A DNA stretch of 41,654 nt from Alphaproteobacteria bacterium CG11_big_fil_rev_8_21_14_0_20_39_49 (lineage in GTDB: Bacteria > Pseudomonadota > Alphaproteobacteria > Rickettsiales > UBA6187), in NCBI GenBank assembly GCA_002787635.1, contig PCXK01000002.1:1-41654 (forward strand). Reading direction: 5' to 3'. Below are positions 32,356-41,130 of this stretch, piece after piece (positions within the stretch are counted from its first letter, which is position 1; every line of letters begins with the position of its first letter). The notes beneath the pieces are model-generated. The model was not told where the DNA came from. It saw only the letters and a program-made list of their open reading frames with translations, and did not search any database. A program made the position numbers and the translations under genes.

Positions 32356-33257
32356 TGACTAAAAAGCACGTAGCATTATTGGTTGGCGGATTATCATCGG
32401 AAAGGGAAGTTTCCCTGATGTCCGGCAAGGGTGTTGAAATATCTTTAAAAGAACTCGGCTACAAAGTTACCGTTATTGATGTAGGCCGAGATATTGCAAA
32501 AAAACTAGAGCAGACGGCTCCCGATGTTGCATTTATTGCTTTACACGGCACATATGGAGAAGACGGCTGCATACAGGGTTTACTCGAATTGATGGGAATA
32601 CCATATACCCACTCAGGCGTCATGTCTTCCGCCATAGCGATGAACAAGCTTTTTACCAAGCATATCGGTAGGGATGTCGGTATTACTTTCCCTAAACACC
32701 AGATTTGCATGCCGGAGGAAATCACCGGCGGTAAGATTCAGATTCCAAGACCCTTTGTGATAAAACCTGTAAACGAAGGTTCGAGCATCTGCACTTATAT
32801 TATAAAAGAAGGTGACAACCTTCCCGAATATGAAGATATAAAACAATATAAACGGTTTCTTTTGGAGCAATATATAAAGGGGCGTGAGCTAACCGTGGCA
32901 GTTGCGGATTTTGGTTCTTTAGGAGTTCTTGAACTAAAACCCAAGAAAGGATTTTATGACTACAAGAATAAATATAGCTCAGGCACTACCGATTATCGTA
33001 TGCCTGCCGATATCGACAAAAAAATCTATGATGAGGCTATGGAATCATCATATAAATTACATCAGGCACTTGAGTGTAGCGGTATTACCAGAACCGACAT
33101 GATACTTTCGGATAACGGCAATCTTTATTTTCTTGAGATTAACACCCATCCGGGTTTAACGGAATTTTCCTTAGTTCCTAAAATTGCAAAACATGCAGGA
33201 ATGAGTTATGCTCAACTGGTAGAATATCTGGTAGAGAATGCCTCATGCAAGAAGTAG
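32355..33257 (+). CDS. ddl: D-alanine--D-alanine ligase
   Basis: Ddl makes the D-Ala-D-Ala dipeptide for the peptidoglycan stem. The 300-residue ATP-grasp enzyme shows LVGGLSSEREVSLMSG at the N-terminus, ALHGTYGEDG, the FVIKPVNEGSS ATP-binding loop and the metal/substrate motif FLEINTHPGLT. The start overlaps the murB stop by one base; its end overlaps ftsQ by 13 nt, so all three are translationally coupled. Normal length. Confidence 0.97.
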   Translation: MTKKHVALLVGGLSSEREVSLMSGKGVEISLKELGYKVTVIDVGRDIAKKLEQTAPDVAFIALHGTYGEDGCIQGLLELMGIPYTHSGVMSSAIAMNKLFTKHIGRDVGITFPKHQICMPEEITGGKIQIPRPFVIKPVNEGSSICTYIIKEGDNLPEYEDIKQYKRFLLEQYIKGRELTVAVADFGSLGVLELKPKKGFYDYKNKYSSGTTDYRMPADIDKKIYDEAMESSYKLHQALECSGITRTDMILSDNGNLYFLEINTHPGLTEFSLVPKIAKHAGMSYAQLVEYLVENASCKK

Positions 33258-34087
33258 CCAAGAAAAAGAAAAGAACAACAAAGACCAGAAAGCGACAGTC
33301 AAGGCTGTTGCGTCTTTCTTTGTTTTTATGGAAATTGATAAAAATCCCCCGGCTTTCTTTCAGTATAGCCGTATTTATATTTTGCACATGGTTTTATTAT
33401 TCGGGGCATTATGATTTTGTCAGGCAGAAAGTAATAGATGCAAACGGTTACGTATCGGTAAAATCAGGTCTTGTTTTAAAGGATATATTACTCGAAGGGC
33501 AGGAATATACCCCTAAAGAGGATATCATCGATATCATGACCAAAGCCACTATAGATGACGGGGAACACCTGACTATAGGCGACCCTATTTTAAATATCGA
33601 CCTAAAACGCATTAGGCGGAAGCTTGAAAATCTTACATGGGTAAAACATGCATCGGTTGAGCGTCTTTATCCGTCTACTTTGAGCGTAAGTATTATTGAA
33701 AGACAGCCCTTAGCCCTTTGGCAGCATGACGGTATTGTTCAGTTAATCGATAGTGACGGGAAAGTTATAAATACGCAGGAGCTGGAGAAATTTTCGGATT
33801 TAATAATATTGGTAGGAGACGAATCACCCTCTCACATACAGTCATTATTTAACCTGCTTAACAGCCAGCCTGACCTTGCAAAAAGAGTGTCATCTGTGAT
33901 AAGGGTAGGCAAACGCAGATGGAACGTAAGGTTTATGAATGATGTTGAGGTCAAATTACCCGAAGAGGACGCAAGCAAGGCATGGTCTCACCTAGCACAG
34001 TTGCAGCTAGATACATCTATATTGGACACGGACATCTCAAATATTGACCTGCGTATTAAAGACGAGAACAAGATTTTTGTAAAGTAA
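33245..34087 (+). CDS. ftsQ: Cell division protein FtsQ
   Basis: FtsQ is the bitopic scaffold of the divisome. The 280-residue product has a very basic cytoplasmic start (KKKKRTTKTRKRQSR), one membrane span (about residues 37-53), a POTRA domain (from about 75) and the FtsQ beta domain with VERLYPSTLSVSIIERQPLA and RRWNVRF. It starts within the ddl gene. Unlike the classical cluster, ftsA does not follow directly: a 237-nt gap holds a palindromic element and a new promoter. Confidence 0.93.
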   Translation: MQEVAKKKKRTTKTRKRQSRLLRLSLFLWKLIKIPRLSFSIAVFIFCTWFYYSGHYDFVRQKVIDANGYVSVKSGLVLKDILLEGQEYTPKEDIIDIMTKATIDDGEHLTIGDPILNIDLKRIRRKLENLTWVKHASVERLYPSTLSVSIIERQPLALWQHDGIVQLIDSDGKVINTQELEKFSDLIILVGDESPSHIQSLFNLLNSQPDLAKRVSSVIRVGKRRWNVRFMNDVEVKLPEEDASKAWSHLAQLQLDTSILDTDISNIDLRIKDENKIFVK

Positions 34088-34097
34088 GCGAAGCTAA

Positions 34098-34224
34098 GGC
34101 ATTGCTAACCAATATAGCTTTACGTCATTACCCGAATTTTGTGTAACAAAATTATAGGGTAATCTCACCGGAATCGCCCTATAGTTTTCCAAAGAAAACG
34201 CAAGCAATGACATAAATGAATTTA
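34098..34224. repeat. Compound palindromic element between ftsQ and ftsA
   Basis: The left end GGCATTGCTAACCAATATAG matches the outer arm of the element at 18486, and the right end AAATGAATTTA (34214-34224) matches the arm of the element at 16391. Inside, a TACCC-GAATTTTG...CAAAATT-GGGTA hairpin (left) and a GTTTTC...GAAAAC hairpin (right) are bounded by GTCAT and ATGAC. It is a mosaic of two other copies. Confidence 0.85.
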
Positions 34225-34267
34225 TAGTTATTCCAAATAATTTACACACTATTATTATCTTCTGTAA

Positions 34268-34296
34268 TTGAATTTATAAAAAATCCCATATATAGT
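34268..34296 (+). promoter_or_regulatory. ftsA promoter candidate
   Basis: TTGAAT and TATAGT are separated by exactly 17 nt, predicting a start near 34303 and a leader of about 20 nt. It would let ftsA and the HPP gene be transcribed independently of murB-ddl-ftsQ. No clear ribosome binding site precedes the ATG. Confidence 0.6.
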
Positions 34297-34324
34297 TTGG
34301 GTGACTCTAATATCTTGATACATT

Positions 34325-35557
34325 ATGTCTAAATTCAACAGTAATATTATAGCCGTACTAGACATCGGGAGTGCTAAGGTTGCATGCTTTATCGCACGCT
34401 TGTCCGGTGACGGCGAGCTTAACGTTATCGGCATAGGTCATCAGGTTGCAGAAGGCATAAAATCAGGCGTTATCGTAGATATAAAACAGGCGGAAGATTC
34501 GATACGCTCTGCGGTGGGTGCTGCCGAGGAAATGGCAAAGCTGAATATTGACAGGGTCATAGTTAACGTATCGGGCAACAAACTGCGGTCGGTAAAAACA
34601 AAAATCGACCTGAAAATAAAGGGTAGTGAAATATCCGAACGTGACATCGGCAGAATAATATCCGAAGGTGCTGAAAAATTCAGCACAGATGAAGAAGTTA
34701 TACACTGCATACCGATTGATTATGAGATTGACGGCACGGCAGGCATAAAGAACCCTATAGGAATGTATGCTAATAATCTTATCGCTAACTTAAATATTGT
34801 TACCGTGGCATCTTCTAACATTATGAACTTAAATAGCTGCCTTGCCTTATGCCATTTAAATATTGAAGGATATATAGCCTCCCCTTATGCATCTGCCATG
34901 TCCTGCCTGACCGAAGATGAAAAAGAACTTGGAGTTACCCTTATAGATTTTGGTGCGGGCTGCACCTCAATATGCGTGTTCAAGGGCGGCAAGATGATAT
35001 ATCTTGATACTATTGCGGTAGGGGGCAGGCACATAACGAACGATATTGCCATAGGTCTTTCTACAACTATTGAGATTGCAGAGAGGGTAAAAACCCTGCA
35101 CGGAAATGTATTCAAAGCTGAAAAAGACGAGCAGGAAATAATTGACCTGATACCTTCGGGAGTCAGTGAAAGTTCCGACATATCACAGGTACAAAAATCA
35201 GAACTTATAGCAATTATCAAACCCAGAGCCGAAGAAATACTTGAACTTGTATATAACTCGATAAAGAAGTTCGGTTTCCATAACACGGGCGGCAAGATAG
35301 TTATTACAGGCGGTGCAAGCCAGATAAGAGGTATGGATGATTTTGTCGAACAGCATTTATCAAGGGCGGTAAGGGTAGGCACTCCCGAATTTATTGAAGG
35401 AATGGCAGAAAGTACACGAGGCTGTTCTTTTGCTACATCTGTGGGAATGCTTAACCTGACAAAACGGCAAAGGAACAATAAAACTTTTAATATCGGCAAT
35501 ATAGGAAATAAAGGTTTTGTAGGAAAATTATTTTTCTGGCTTAGGAATAATTTTTAA
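34325..35557 (+). CDS. ftsA: Cell division protein FtsA
   Basis: FtsA is the actin-like ATPase that tethers FtsZ to the membrane. The 410-residue product has the phosphate-1 motif VLDIGSAKVACFIA, the 1C domain, the phosphate-2 motif TLIDFGAGCTSI, an adenosine motif IVITGGASQIRGMDDF, and a C-terminal amphipathic membrane-targeting helix KGFVGKLFFWLRNNF. The start is ATG 34325. ftsZ, its usual neighbour, is absent; the next gene, 2 nt away, encodes an HPP-family protein, so division and membrane transport genes share an mRNA here. Confidence 0.96.
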   Translation: MSKFNSNIIAVLDIGSAKVACFIARLSGDGELNVIGIGHQVAEGIKSGVIVDIKQAEDSIRSAVGAAEEMAKLNIDRVIVNVSGNKLRSVKTKIDLKIKGSEISERDIGRIISEGAEKFSTDEEVIHCIPIDYEIDGTAGIKNPIGMYANNLIANLNIVTVASSNIMNLNSCLALCHLNIEGYIASPYASAMSCLTEDEKELGVTLIDFGAGCTSICVFKGGKMIYLDTIAVGGRHITNDIAIGLSTTIEIAERVKTLHGNVFKAEKDEQEIIDLIPSGVSESSDISQVQKSELIAIIKPRAEEILELVYNSIKKFGFHNTGGKIVITGGASQIRGMDDFVEQHLSRAVRVGTPEFIEGMAESTRGCSFATSVGMLNLTKRQRNNKTFNIGNIGNKGFVGKLFFWLRNNF

Positions 35558-35559
35558 GT

Positions 35560-36081
35560 ATGTGGAAACGAAGACCTAGTTTTATAAAAAGGCTATTTAG
35601 CAGGTTACAGCCTGCGTTACCTTTTATTGAATGCGTAAAAATGGGTATAAAAGCCCTTATAACAATTACTATTCTTGTTGCTATCGGACATTTTTCAGGA
35701 CACCCGCTTGTTATAGCACCTTTTGCAGCAAGCTGCATATCTGTTTATACGGCTCCGAGCGAAGAACTTGCTCAGCCTATGAACATAATCGGCGGTTATT
35801 TTATAGCGTGTACAATAGGTATATTGTCTTTGGAATTTTTGCCCGATACATGGTGGGTACTGGGGCTAATGCTATCCGTTACCATAACATTAATGGCATA
35901 TTTTAGGGTTACTCACCCTCCCGCTTCGGCAATACCGTTTATTATGTTTATATATCACCACAATGATGATGTTGTTATGAAAGTAATGATACCGGCAATC
36001 TTAGGAAGCTTTTGCCTGATTGTTATAGCTCTTGTACTGCATAATTTACCCTTTGCTAAACGTGAATATCCTAAAAAATAA
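35560..36081 (+). CDS. HPP family integral membrane protein
   Basis: A 173-residue protein with about four spans and the signature RVTHPPASAIP (about residues 113-123), which gives the family its name. Bacterial and plastid members have been linked to nitrite transport, but function here is unknown. It starts 2 nt after the ftsA stop with no separate promoter visible, indicating co-transcription with ftsA. N-terminus basic (MWKRRPSFIKR), so cytoplasmic. Confidence 0.88.
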   Translation: MWKRRPSFIKRLFSRLQPALPFIECVKMGIKALITITILVAIGHFSGHPLVIAPFAASCISVYTAPSEELAQPMNIIGGYFIACTIGILSLEFLPDTWWVLGLMLSVTITLMAYFRVTHPPASAIPFIMFIYHHNDDVVMKVMIPAILGSFCLIVIALVLHNLPFAKREYPKK

Positions 36082-36083
36082 CT

Positions 36084-36252
36084 TTGATAAACCCCTGCAT
36101 AATGCGTCATCACTTTCATCATCCCTTCAGTTTGCCCACAGATTTTCTATTGGATTAGATCCGGGGCATACCCACGCATGATCGGGTTTGTGACCACGTC
36201 CTCATGTTCATTTAGGATTTGATATTAGATACCTACTAACAGGGTTTATTAA
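36084..36252. repeat. Diverged palindromic element after the HPP gene
   Basis: Outer words TGATAAACCCCTG (36084-36096) and CAGGGTTTATTA (36239-36250) are near-complementary. The left end reads on as CTGCATAATGCGTCAT, identical to the arm of the element at 18741. The interior has no clear hairpin left. The rest of the gap to 36331 shows only a short AATTA-TAATT palindrome. Confidence 0.6.
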
Positions 36253-36331
36253 TAAGTTAACTTTAAGCAACTATTGATTGATGATATTTAGATTTTAAGG
36301 CCGGTTTTTATATTCTCAATTAATAATTGTA

Positions 36332-37297
36332 TTAGCAAAAATTTTCCAATATCATTGATGCCACTCTTTTAGTATCGTCGAGAGGCTCATATTTCCATTT
36401 TTCCCATTTTCCGGTCAACGGTCTGGCACAGCCTTTTTCGTAGAGATTCTGATGGAACCTGCGGTGCTTGTCGGGAGTAAGGCTTTCAGGTGCGTATATA
36501 AAAACAGGCTTGCCCGATGAACATGCCTCCGAACACATCGAGATAGAATCACCGCTTGCTATAATTGCGTCTGAAATTGCCAGATAACCGAAATACGGAT
36601 TTTCATTAGTGCTGTAATAATCGTGATAATGGAACTTCACCTTTATTTCTTTTTTCAGGACTTGTACGGCATCTTCGCTTGTTCTACGGCTATTAGTGAC
36701 TAACAATGAGCCTTTTTTATCCTGAAAGAAAAGATTTACTTTATTGGCAAGCTCTTGTGCGTGTGCGGTTGTAAATTTGCCTTTTTTAGTATCACCGCCC
36801 ACCAAAAGTGCAACAAACGGGTCTTGCATATAGGAAAAAGCTTCTTCCCATTTTTTCTTTTTTTTACTTAACACGTCTTTGTTGATGCGGTTTGGTGAGC
36901 CTACGGTATTTACGATACGCCCCCCTGCGGCTATGCCGTCATGCTGCGGTACGAATATCATATCGAAATGCCTGTAAGGAAAGCCCGGCCACATAATCTG
37001 TATGGCTTTGGTTTTACCTTGCGATACTTTTTTTATGTACCTTGCCACCGGTGCGGTTTTCCTTCCTGCACCCAGTACAATATCCGGCCATGGTGATTTC
37101 AACTCCGAACTTTCTTCAACGTCCACACCACGCAAGCTTGAACCACGCAATATGTTGGGCCATTTTCCCATTTCATCATACACAACATCTTTCACTTCAA
37201 AAGGCAGCCCCATTGCCTCTGCAACACCCAGAACCTGATTTACATTTCCGGCTCTGTCATCGGCTAACACCCATATTACCGGTTTCTTTTCGGTCAT
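36332..37297 (-). CDS. ELM1/DUF1022 family GT-B fold protein
   Basis: A 321-residue protein of the family annotated mitochondrial fission ELM1 in plants and DUF1022 in Alphaproteobacteria. Diagnostic segments are WVLADDRAGNVNQVLGVAEA at the N-terminus, DIVLGAGRKTAPVARYI, PQHDGI, VALLVGGDTKK and SGDSISMCSEACSSGKPVFIY; the pattern is that of a GT-B glycosyltransferase-like fold. The bacterial role is unclear, perhaps in lipid or cell-envelope glycosylation. It follows the SLC13 gene by 26 nt on the same strand, so the two likely form an operon. AGG lies before the ATG. Confidence 0.9.
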   Translation of the reverse strand: MTEKKPVIWVLADDRAGNVNQVLGVAEAMGLPFEVKDVVYDEMGKWPNILRGSSLRGVDVEESSELKSPWPDIVLGAGRKTAPVARYIKKVSQGKTKAIQIMWPGFPYRHFDMIFVPQHDGIAAGGRIVNTVGSPNRINKDVLSKKKKKWEEAFSYMQDPFVALLVGGDTKKGKFTTAHAQELANKVNLFFQDKKGSLLVTNSRRTSEDAVQVLKKEIKVKFHYHDYYSTNENPYFGYLAISDAIIASGDSISMCSEACSSGKPVFIYAPESLTPDKHRRFHQNLYEKGCARPLTGKWEKWKYEPLDDTKRVASMILENFC

Positions 37298-37323
37298 ATA
37301 ATCTTACCTATCTTATAAAAAAA

Positions 37324-39189
37324 TCAAAAATACCAAGCCGCAAACGCCGTATAAGTTAACCATACGATTATAGCTAAGGGAAGTCCCGCCCTCGTAAAGT
37401 CTGAAAACTTATGATGACCCGGTCCCATTACCAATAGGTTAGTCTGGTATCCTATAGGAGTTATAAACGAGCAGTTACACGCAAATATAACGGCATATAT
37501 AAACATCTCTATAGGAACATTTAACCTTACCGCAACTTCTACCGCAATGGGGGTAAACAAAACGGCACTGGCATTATTGCTCAATACGTTTGTCATAGCT
37601 ACCATCATCAGGAAAAGTGCCGACATTATAACAAGTGGACTTGCACCTGACATAAGCGAAACAACGTTTGTCGCAAGATATGATGCACCTCCGGTAGCCT
37701 GCAACGCAGCCCCCATAGCAAGTGATGCGGCTACAATAAGCAATATCTGACTATCCACCGCCCTTCTTGCCTGACGCAGATTTATACAGCCTGTCACTAT
37801 AACGGCAGCGGAACCTGCAAAAGCCGATATTGCGATAGGCACGATATCAAACGCGGCAAGACCTACGACTAAACCTAAGATAAGTGCCGCCGACTTGGCC
37901 TTGCTTCCCGAATGTATCTCTTCTGCCGACCACTCAAGCAGCAGCATATCCTTACTTTCCCTCAAGCCCATTATATCATTACGTTTACCCATGATAAGCA
38001 GTACGTCACCTGCTGCAAGACGTATCTCGGAAACCCTCGCCCTGATTATCCTTGATTCCCTCTGGATACCCAACACAACGCAGTTATAATGATGGTGGAA
38101 GCCTATCTGCTCCAGATTTCGCCCTATCATTTTAGAGGTAGGCGTAACAACAACTTCTGCAAGGCTTACATCTGCCTGTATTGAGGTATCCGAATCGGTA
38201 TCGTCAGCCACTTCTGACGCTCCGGGGTTATTTTGTAACAAACTGCTTGGCTGGTTTGAAAGAAGCTCGGTCAGCTCTTTTCTGGTAGCGGACACCACAA
38301 GTATATCCCTTGAGCGGATAGTCATATTCTCATCATAAGGAGGCAAAAAGGCATGTTCTCCCCTTTGCACCATACGCACATTTATATCTTTATATTCAGG
38401 AAACTTGCCTTCTTCCAGCTTTTTGCCCACAAAATCGGAATTCCTGTCCACCTCTATCTGTGCGATGAACTGTCTTTCATCATCTCCTACAAGGGATTTT
38501 GCAAAAGATGCCCTGTCAGGTAACAACCTTGGTGCGATGAACACCACATAAAGAAAACCGACAAGTGCCATAATTGCACCGGGTGCCGTAAAATCAAAGA
38601 ATGTCAGGGCTTCATAACCCATCTCCTCCAGCGTACCTGAAACCAAAAGGTTGGTACTGCTTCCTATCAGCGTCATCATACCGCCTAAAATAGCCGCATA
38701 TGAAAGAGGTATCATAACCTTACTTACCGACATATTAAGGCTTTTTGACAGAACTGCCAATATCGGTATAAATATTACTACGACAGGTGTGTTATTCAGT
38801 ATGGCACTGACAAGCATTACTACTATAAGCGAAAGCGATATAGCTACAATCGCACTATTTCCCGATATTTTTGTAATTATATGGGCTATTTCATTTAACG
38901 CTCCGGTCTGCACGACTGCCTGCCCTACCACAAGCAGCCCTATAACCGCTATGAGTGCCTGATTTGAAAACCCCGCCATTATCTTTCCGGTATCAATAAG
39001 ATCTTTCCCCTCAACATCTTTTAATGGGAAGAAATGGAAGAATAAAAGAAGTAACGAAAAAACAACTATAGATGTTAATTCAAGAGGAATCTTATCAATA
39101 GCGTATGCGACCATTGTCGCCGCTATCAAAATAAGAACGAACCACATATGATACGCATCATATTGCGTAATATCAAAAATACTGAACAT
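37324..39189 (-). CDS. SLC13/DASS family transporter with two RCK_C (TrkA-C) domains
   Basis: A 621-residue inner-membrane transporter. The N-terminal half has about six spans with an SLC13 SNT motif (IGSSTNLLVSG, about residue 155); a cytoplasmic insert holds two RCK_C domains (about 210-310 and 330-420, e.g. IGRNLEQIGFHHHYNCVVLG); the C-terminal half has a second SNN motif-like region (VLSNNASAVLFTPIA) and GYQTNLLVMGPGHHKF. Members transport sulfate, dicarboxylates or phosphate, with Na+; substrate unknown here. First gene of the pair with the ELM1-like gene. Confidence 0.92.
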   Translation of the reverse strand: MFSIFDITQYDAYHMWFVLILIAATMVAYAIDKIPLELTSIVVFSLLLLFFHFFPLKDVEGKDLIDTGKIMAGFSNQALIAVIGLLVVGQAVVQTGALNEIAHIITKISGNSAIVAISLSLIVVMLVSAILNNTPVVVIFIPILAVLSKSLNMSVSKVMIPLSYAAILGGMMTLIGSSTNLLVSGTLEEMGYEALTFFDFTAPGAIMALVGFLYVVFIAPRLLPDRASFAKSLVGDDERQFIAQIEVDRNSDFVGKKLEEGKFPEYKDINVRMVQRGEHAFLPPYDENMTIRSRDILVVSATRKELTELLSNQPSSLLQNNPGASEVADDTDSDTSIQADVSLAEVVVTPTSKMIGRNLEQIGFHHHYNCVVLGIQRESRIIRARVSEIRLAAGDVLLIMGKRNDIMGLRESKDMLLLEWSAEEIHSGSKAKSAALILGLVVGLAAFDIVPIAISAFAGSAAVIVTGCINLRQARRAVDSQILLIVAASLAMGAALQATGGASYLATNVVSLMSGASPLVIMSALFLMMVAMTNVLSNNASAVLFTPIAVEVAVRLNVPIEMFIYAVIFACNCSFITPIGYQTNLLVMGPGHHKFSDFTRAGLPLAIIVWLTYTAFAAWYF

Positions 39190-39374
39190 TTCTTTTAGTT
39201 TTCACTCAAATAAAACTTATCAACAAAGTTAGAACAATATATCAGGAGAAATAATTTTACAAGAACTACCGTCTAAATACATCATTTTTATAACACAAAT
39301 ATTGTATTGTAAAAACAACAAAACTTATGCTATAAGCTCGGACAGCCTTCTAATTGAGCAAAAATAAAAACTAC

Positions 39375-40232
39375 ATGCAAACTATACGTTCGCTTTTAGC
39401 GACTTCAAGGGAAAAACTTAAAAACGCACAGATACCGTCTTATTCATTAGATGCCGATCTGTTAATGTCGCATGTCCTTAAGATATCGAAAGCGGAAATT
39501 TTTTGCTATCCCATGCGTACATTATCTCAAAATGAGGAACAACATTTTAACGAACTGGTGCAAAGGCGGGTTGCAAGGGAGCCTATGTCCCACATACTGG
39601 GCATACGTGAATTTTGGGGGAGAGAGTTTATCGTGAACAAGAACACTCTAGACCCCCGCCCCGATTCGGAAAGCCTGATAGAACAGGTGTTGGAACTATA
39701 TGATAATAATCCGCCCGCCAAGATACTTGATCTTGGAACAGGAACGGGTTGTCTTTTATTGACTTTACTATCCGAGTTTACCGACTCCGAGGGTGTCGGA
39801 GCGGATATAAGTGAGGCTGCAATTTCGGTTGCAAAAGAAAATTCATTGAAATTAGGTCTTGCCAAACGTAGTAGTTTTGTAGTAAGTAACTGGGGTAAGA
39901 GTATTAAGGGTAATTATAACCTTATAATAAGCAATCCTCCATATATAAAATATTCGGATATTGAAGGTCTGGAACCTGAAGTTTCCAAGTACGAGCCGAT
40001 ACAAGCATTAGACGGCGGTAATACCGGACTTGAATGTTACATTGAATTAGCTCCACAGATTTTTAATTTATTATCCGAAGGCGGATTTGCAGTATTGGAG
40101 CATGGCATCGGTCAGGAGACCGCAATAAGGGAGATTCTGGAAAATAATAATCTTAGTTTTGTTAATTACAAACAGGATTTAGCCGGTATTAACAGATGTA
40201 TTACCGTACGCAAGAACAAGGGTATTTGTTAA
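39375..40232 (+). CDS. prmC: Release factor glutamine methyltransferase
   Basis: PrmC methylates the glutamine of the GGQ motif of RF1 and RF2. The 285-residue product (from ATG 39375) has the N-terminal helical domain, GIREFWGREFIV, DPRPDSE, the SAM motif LDLGTGTGCLLL and the catalytic NPPY (SNPPYI). A TTG at 39354 would add seven residues; neither start has a clear ribosome binding site. prfA, its usual upstream neighbour, is not in the window, but the DUF4167 gene follows as in other Alphaproteobacteria. A TTGTAA-18-TATAAG promoter candidate lies at 39307-39336. Confidence 0.94.
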   Translation: MQTIRSLLATSREKLKNAQIPSYSLDADLLMSHVLKISKAEIFCYPMRTLSQNEEQHFNELVQRRVAREPMSHILGIREFWGREFIVNKNTLDPRPDSESLIEQVLELYDNNPPAKILDLGTGTGCLLLTLLSEFTDSEGVGADISEAAISVAKENSLKLGLAKRSSFVVSNWGKSIKGNYNLIISNPPYIKYSDIEGLEPEVSKYEPIQALDGGNTGLECYIELAPQIFNLLSEGGFAVLEHGIGQETAIREILENNNLSFVNYKQDLAGINRCITVRKNKGIC

Positions 40233-40443
40233 GTAGGTATAGCTAAATAGGAAAACTGTCATTATGGTTTAATTTTGGCATCTCTATTTTATAATGACTG
40301 TAAAACAAGCGTGATAAATATTAGTAAATTTGAATTTAATTTATGCTTCCTGTCATAGGGAAATTAAATTAACCAATACTGAAACAATTACCGGATTTAT
40401 ATACTATGAAAAAAAATTATGTTAAAAATAATCAGGATTTTAT

Positions 40444-40863
40444 ATGGCAATTATGAGAAACCGTTCACCACGCAATAGCAATGGCAAAAACAGAAGTGGA
40501 AGTGGGAGTGGAAGGCAAAACGGAGGTAAGCGTAATAACCATTCTAACAATTCTGCAAATCTTACCTCTGTAAAAACAAACTATGAAAAATATACGGAAA
40601 AGGCAAAGGAAGCAAGGTCGTCCGGTGACAGGGTTTCAGCAGAAAATTACTTACAATACGCAGACCATTACAAAAGGATTCTTATAGAGGCTGAAGAAAG
40701 AAAGGAATCTATTCAGGCAGCAGAAGACGAAAATATCAAAACAGAAGAAAAAGCCGGAATTAATAGCAAACAAATTGAAAATTCAGACAGTTCAACCGAT
40801 ATTATAGCTGAGAGCAAAAACAATATTTCTCAGGGATTCTTACAAGAAGGCAACGCAAGTTAA
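40444..40863 (+). CDS. DUF4167 family protein
   Basis: A 139-residue hydrophilic protein. The N-terminus is Arg/Gly/Asn/Ser-rich and disordered (RNRSPRNSNGKNRSGSGSGR), likely RNA-binding in nature; the DUF4167 domain follows (SVKTNYEKYTEKAKEARSSGDRVSAENYLQYADHYKRI, shown here by its ends NYEKY and YADHYKR). The C-terminus is acidic. DUF4167 genes follow prmC in many Alphaproteobacteria. AGGA, 6 nt before ATG 40444, supports this start, though an internal ATG at 40453 gives the more usual MRN start and overlaps the stop of a possible 16-codon upstream reading frame (40406-40456). Confidence 0.88.
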   Translation: MAIMRNRSPRNSNGKNRSGSGSGRQNGGKRNNHSNNSANLTSVKTNYEKYTEKAKEARSSGDRVSAENYLQYADHYKRILIEAEERKESIQAAEDENIKTEEKAGINSKQIENSDSSTDIIAESKNNISQGFLQEGNAS

Positions 40864-40938
40864 GTTTTATGCTTGCAAAAAGTTATTTTCCTCGTTAAAA
40901 AGCTTTCTTCAGGATTTTTTATCTTGTTTTTATATTAC

Positions 40939-41028
40939 GGACAGGTGGCCGAGTGGCTGAAGGCGCCTCCCTGCTAAGGAGGTATACGGGTAACCGTATC
41001 GAGGGTTCGAATCCCTCTCTGTCCGCCA
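40939..41028 (+). tRNA. tRNA-Ser (GCT anticodon)
   Basis: A complete 90-nt class II tRNA. Acceptor stem GGACAGG/TCTGTCC (one G-U pair) plus discriminator G and encoded CCA; D-arm TGGCCGAGTGGCTGAAGGC; anticodon stem CCTCC/GGAGG around CTGCTAA (anticodon GCT at 40973-40975); a long variable arm (TACGGGTAACCGTA); T-arm GAGGGTTCGAATCCCTC. It reads AGC/AGU. Its 3' end is the likely integration site of the element whose broken integrase gene follows in the same direction 102 nt downstream. Confidence 0.97.
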
Positions 41029-41130
41029 TCTTCTTATTTTTTACAGTCCTATAAAGTCCGATTTTCCTTGATATACAAAGGTATTATGCTTATATTTAGT
41101 CCTATGTAGTTTTATATTGTCTTACCACAT

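Noticed and set aside
34885-35499. 204-codon frame antisense to ftsA
   Set aside because: Shadow of a clear ftsA gene; no independent evidence of coding.
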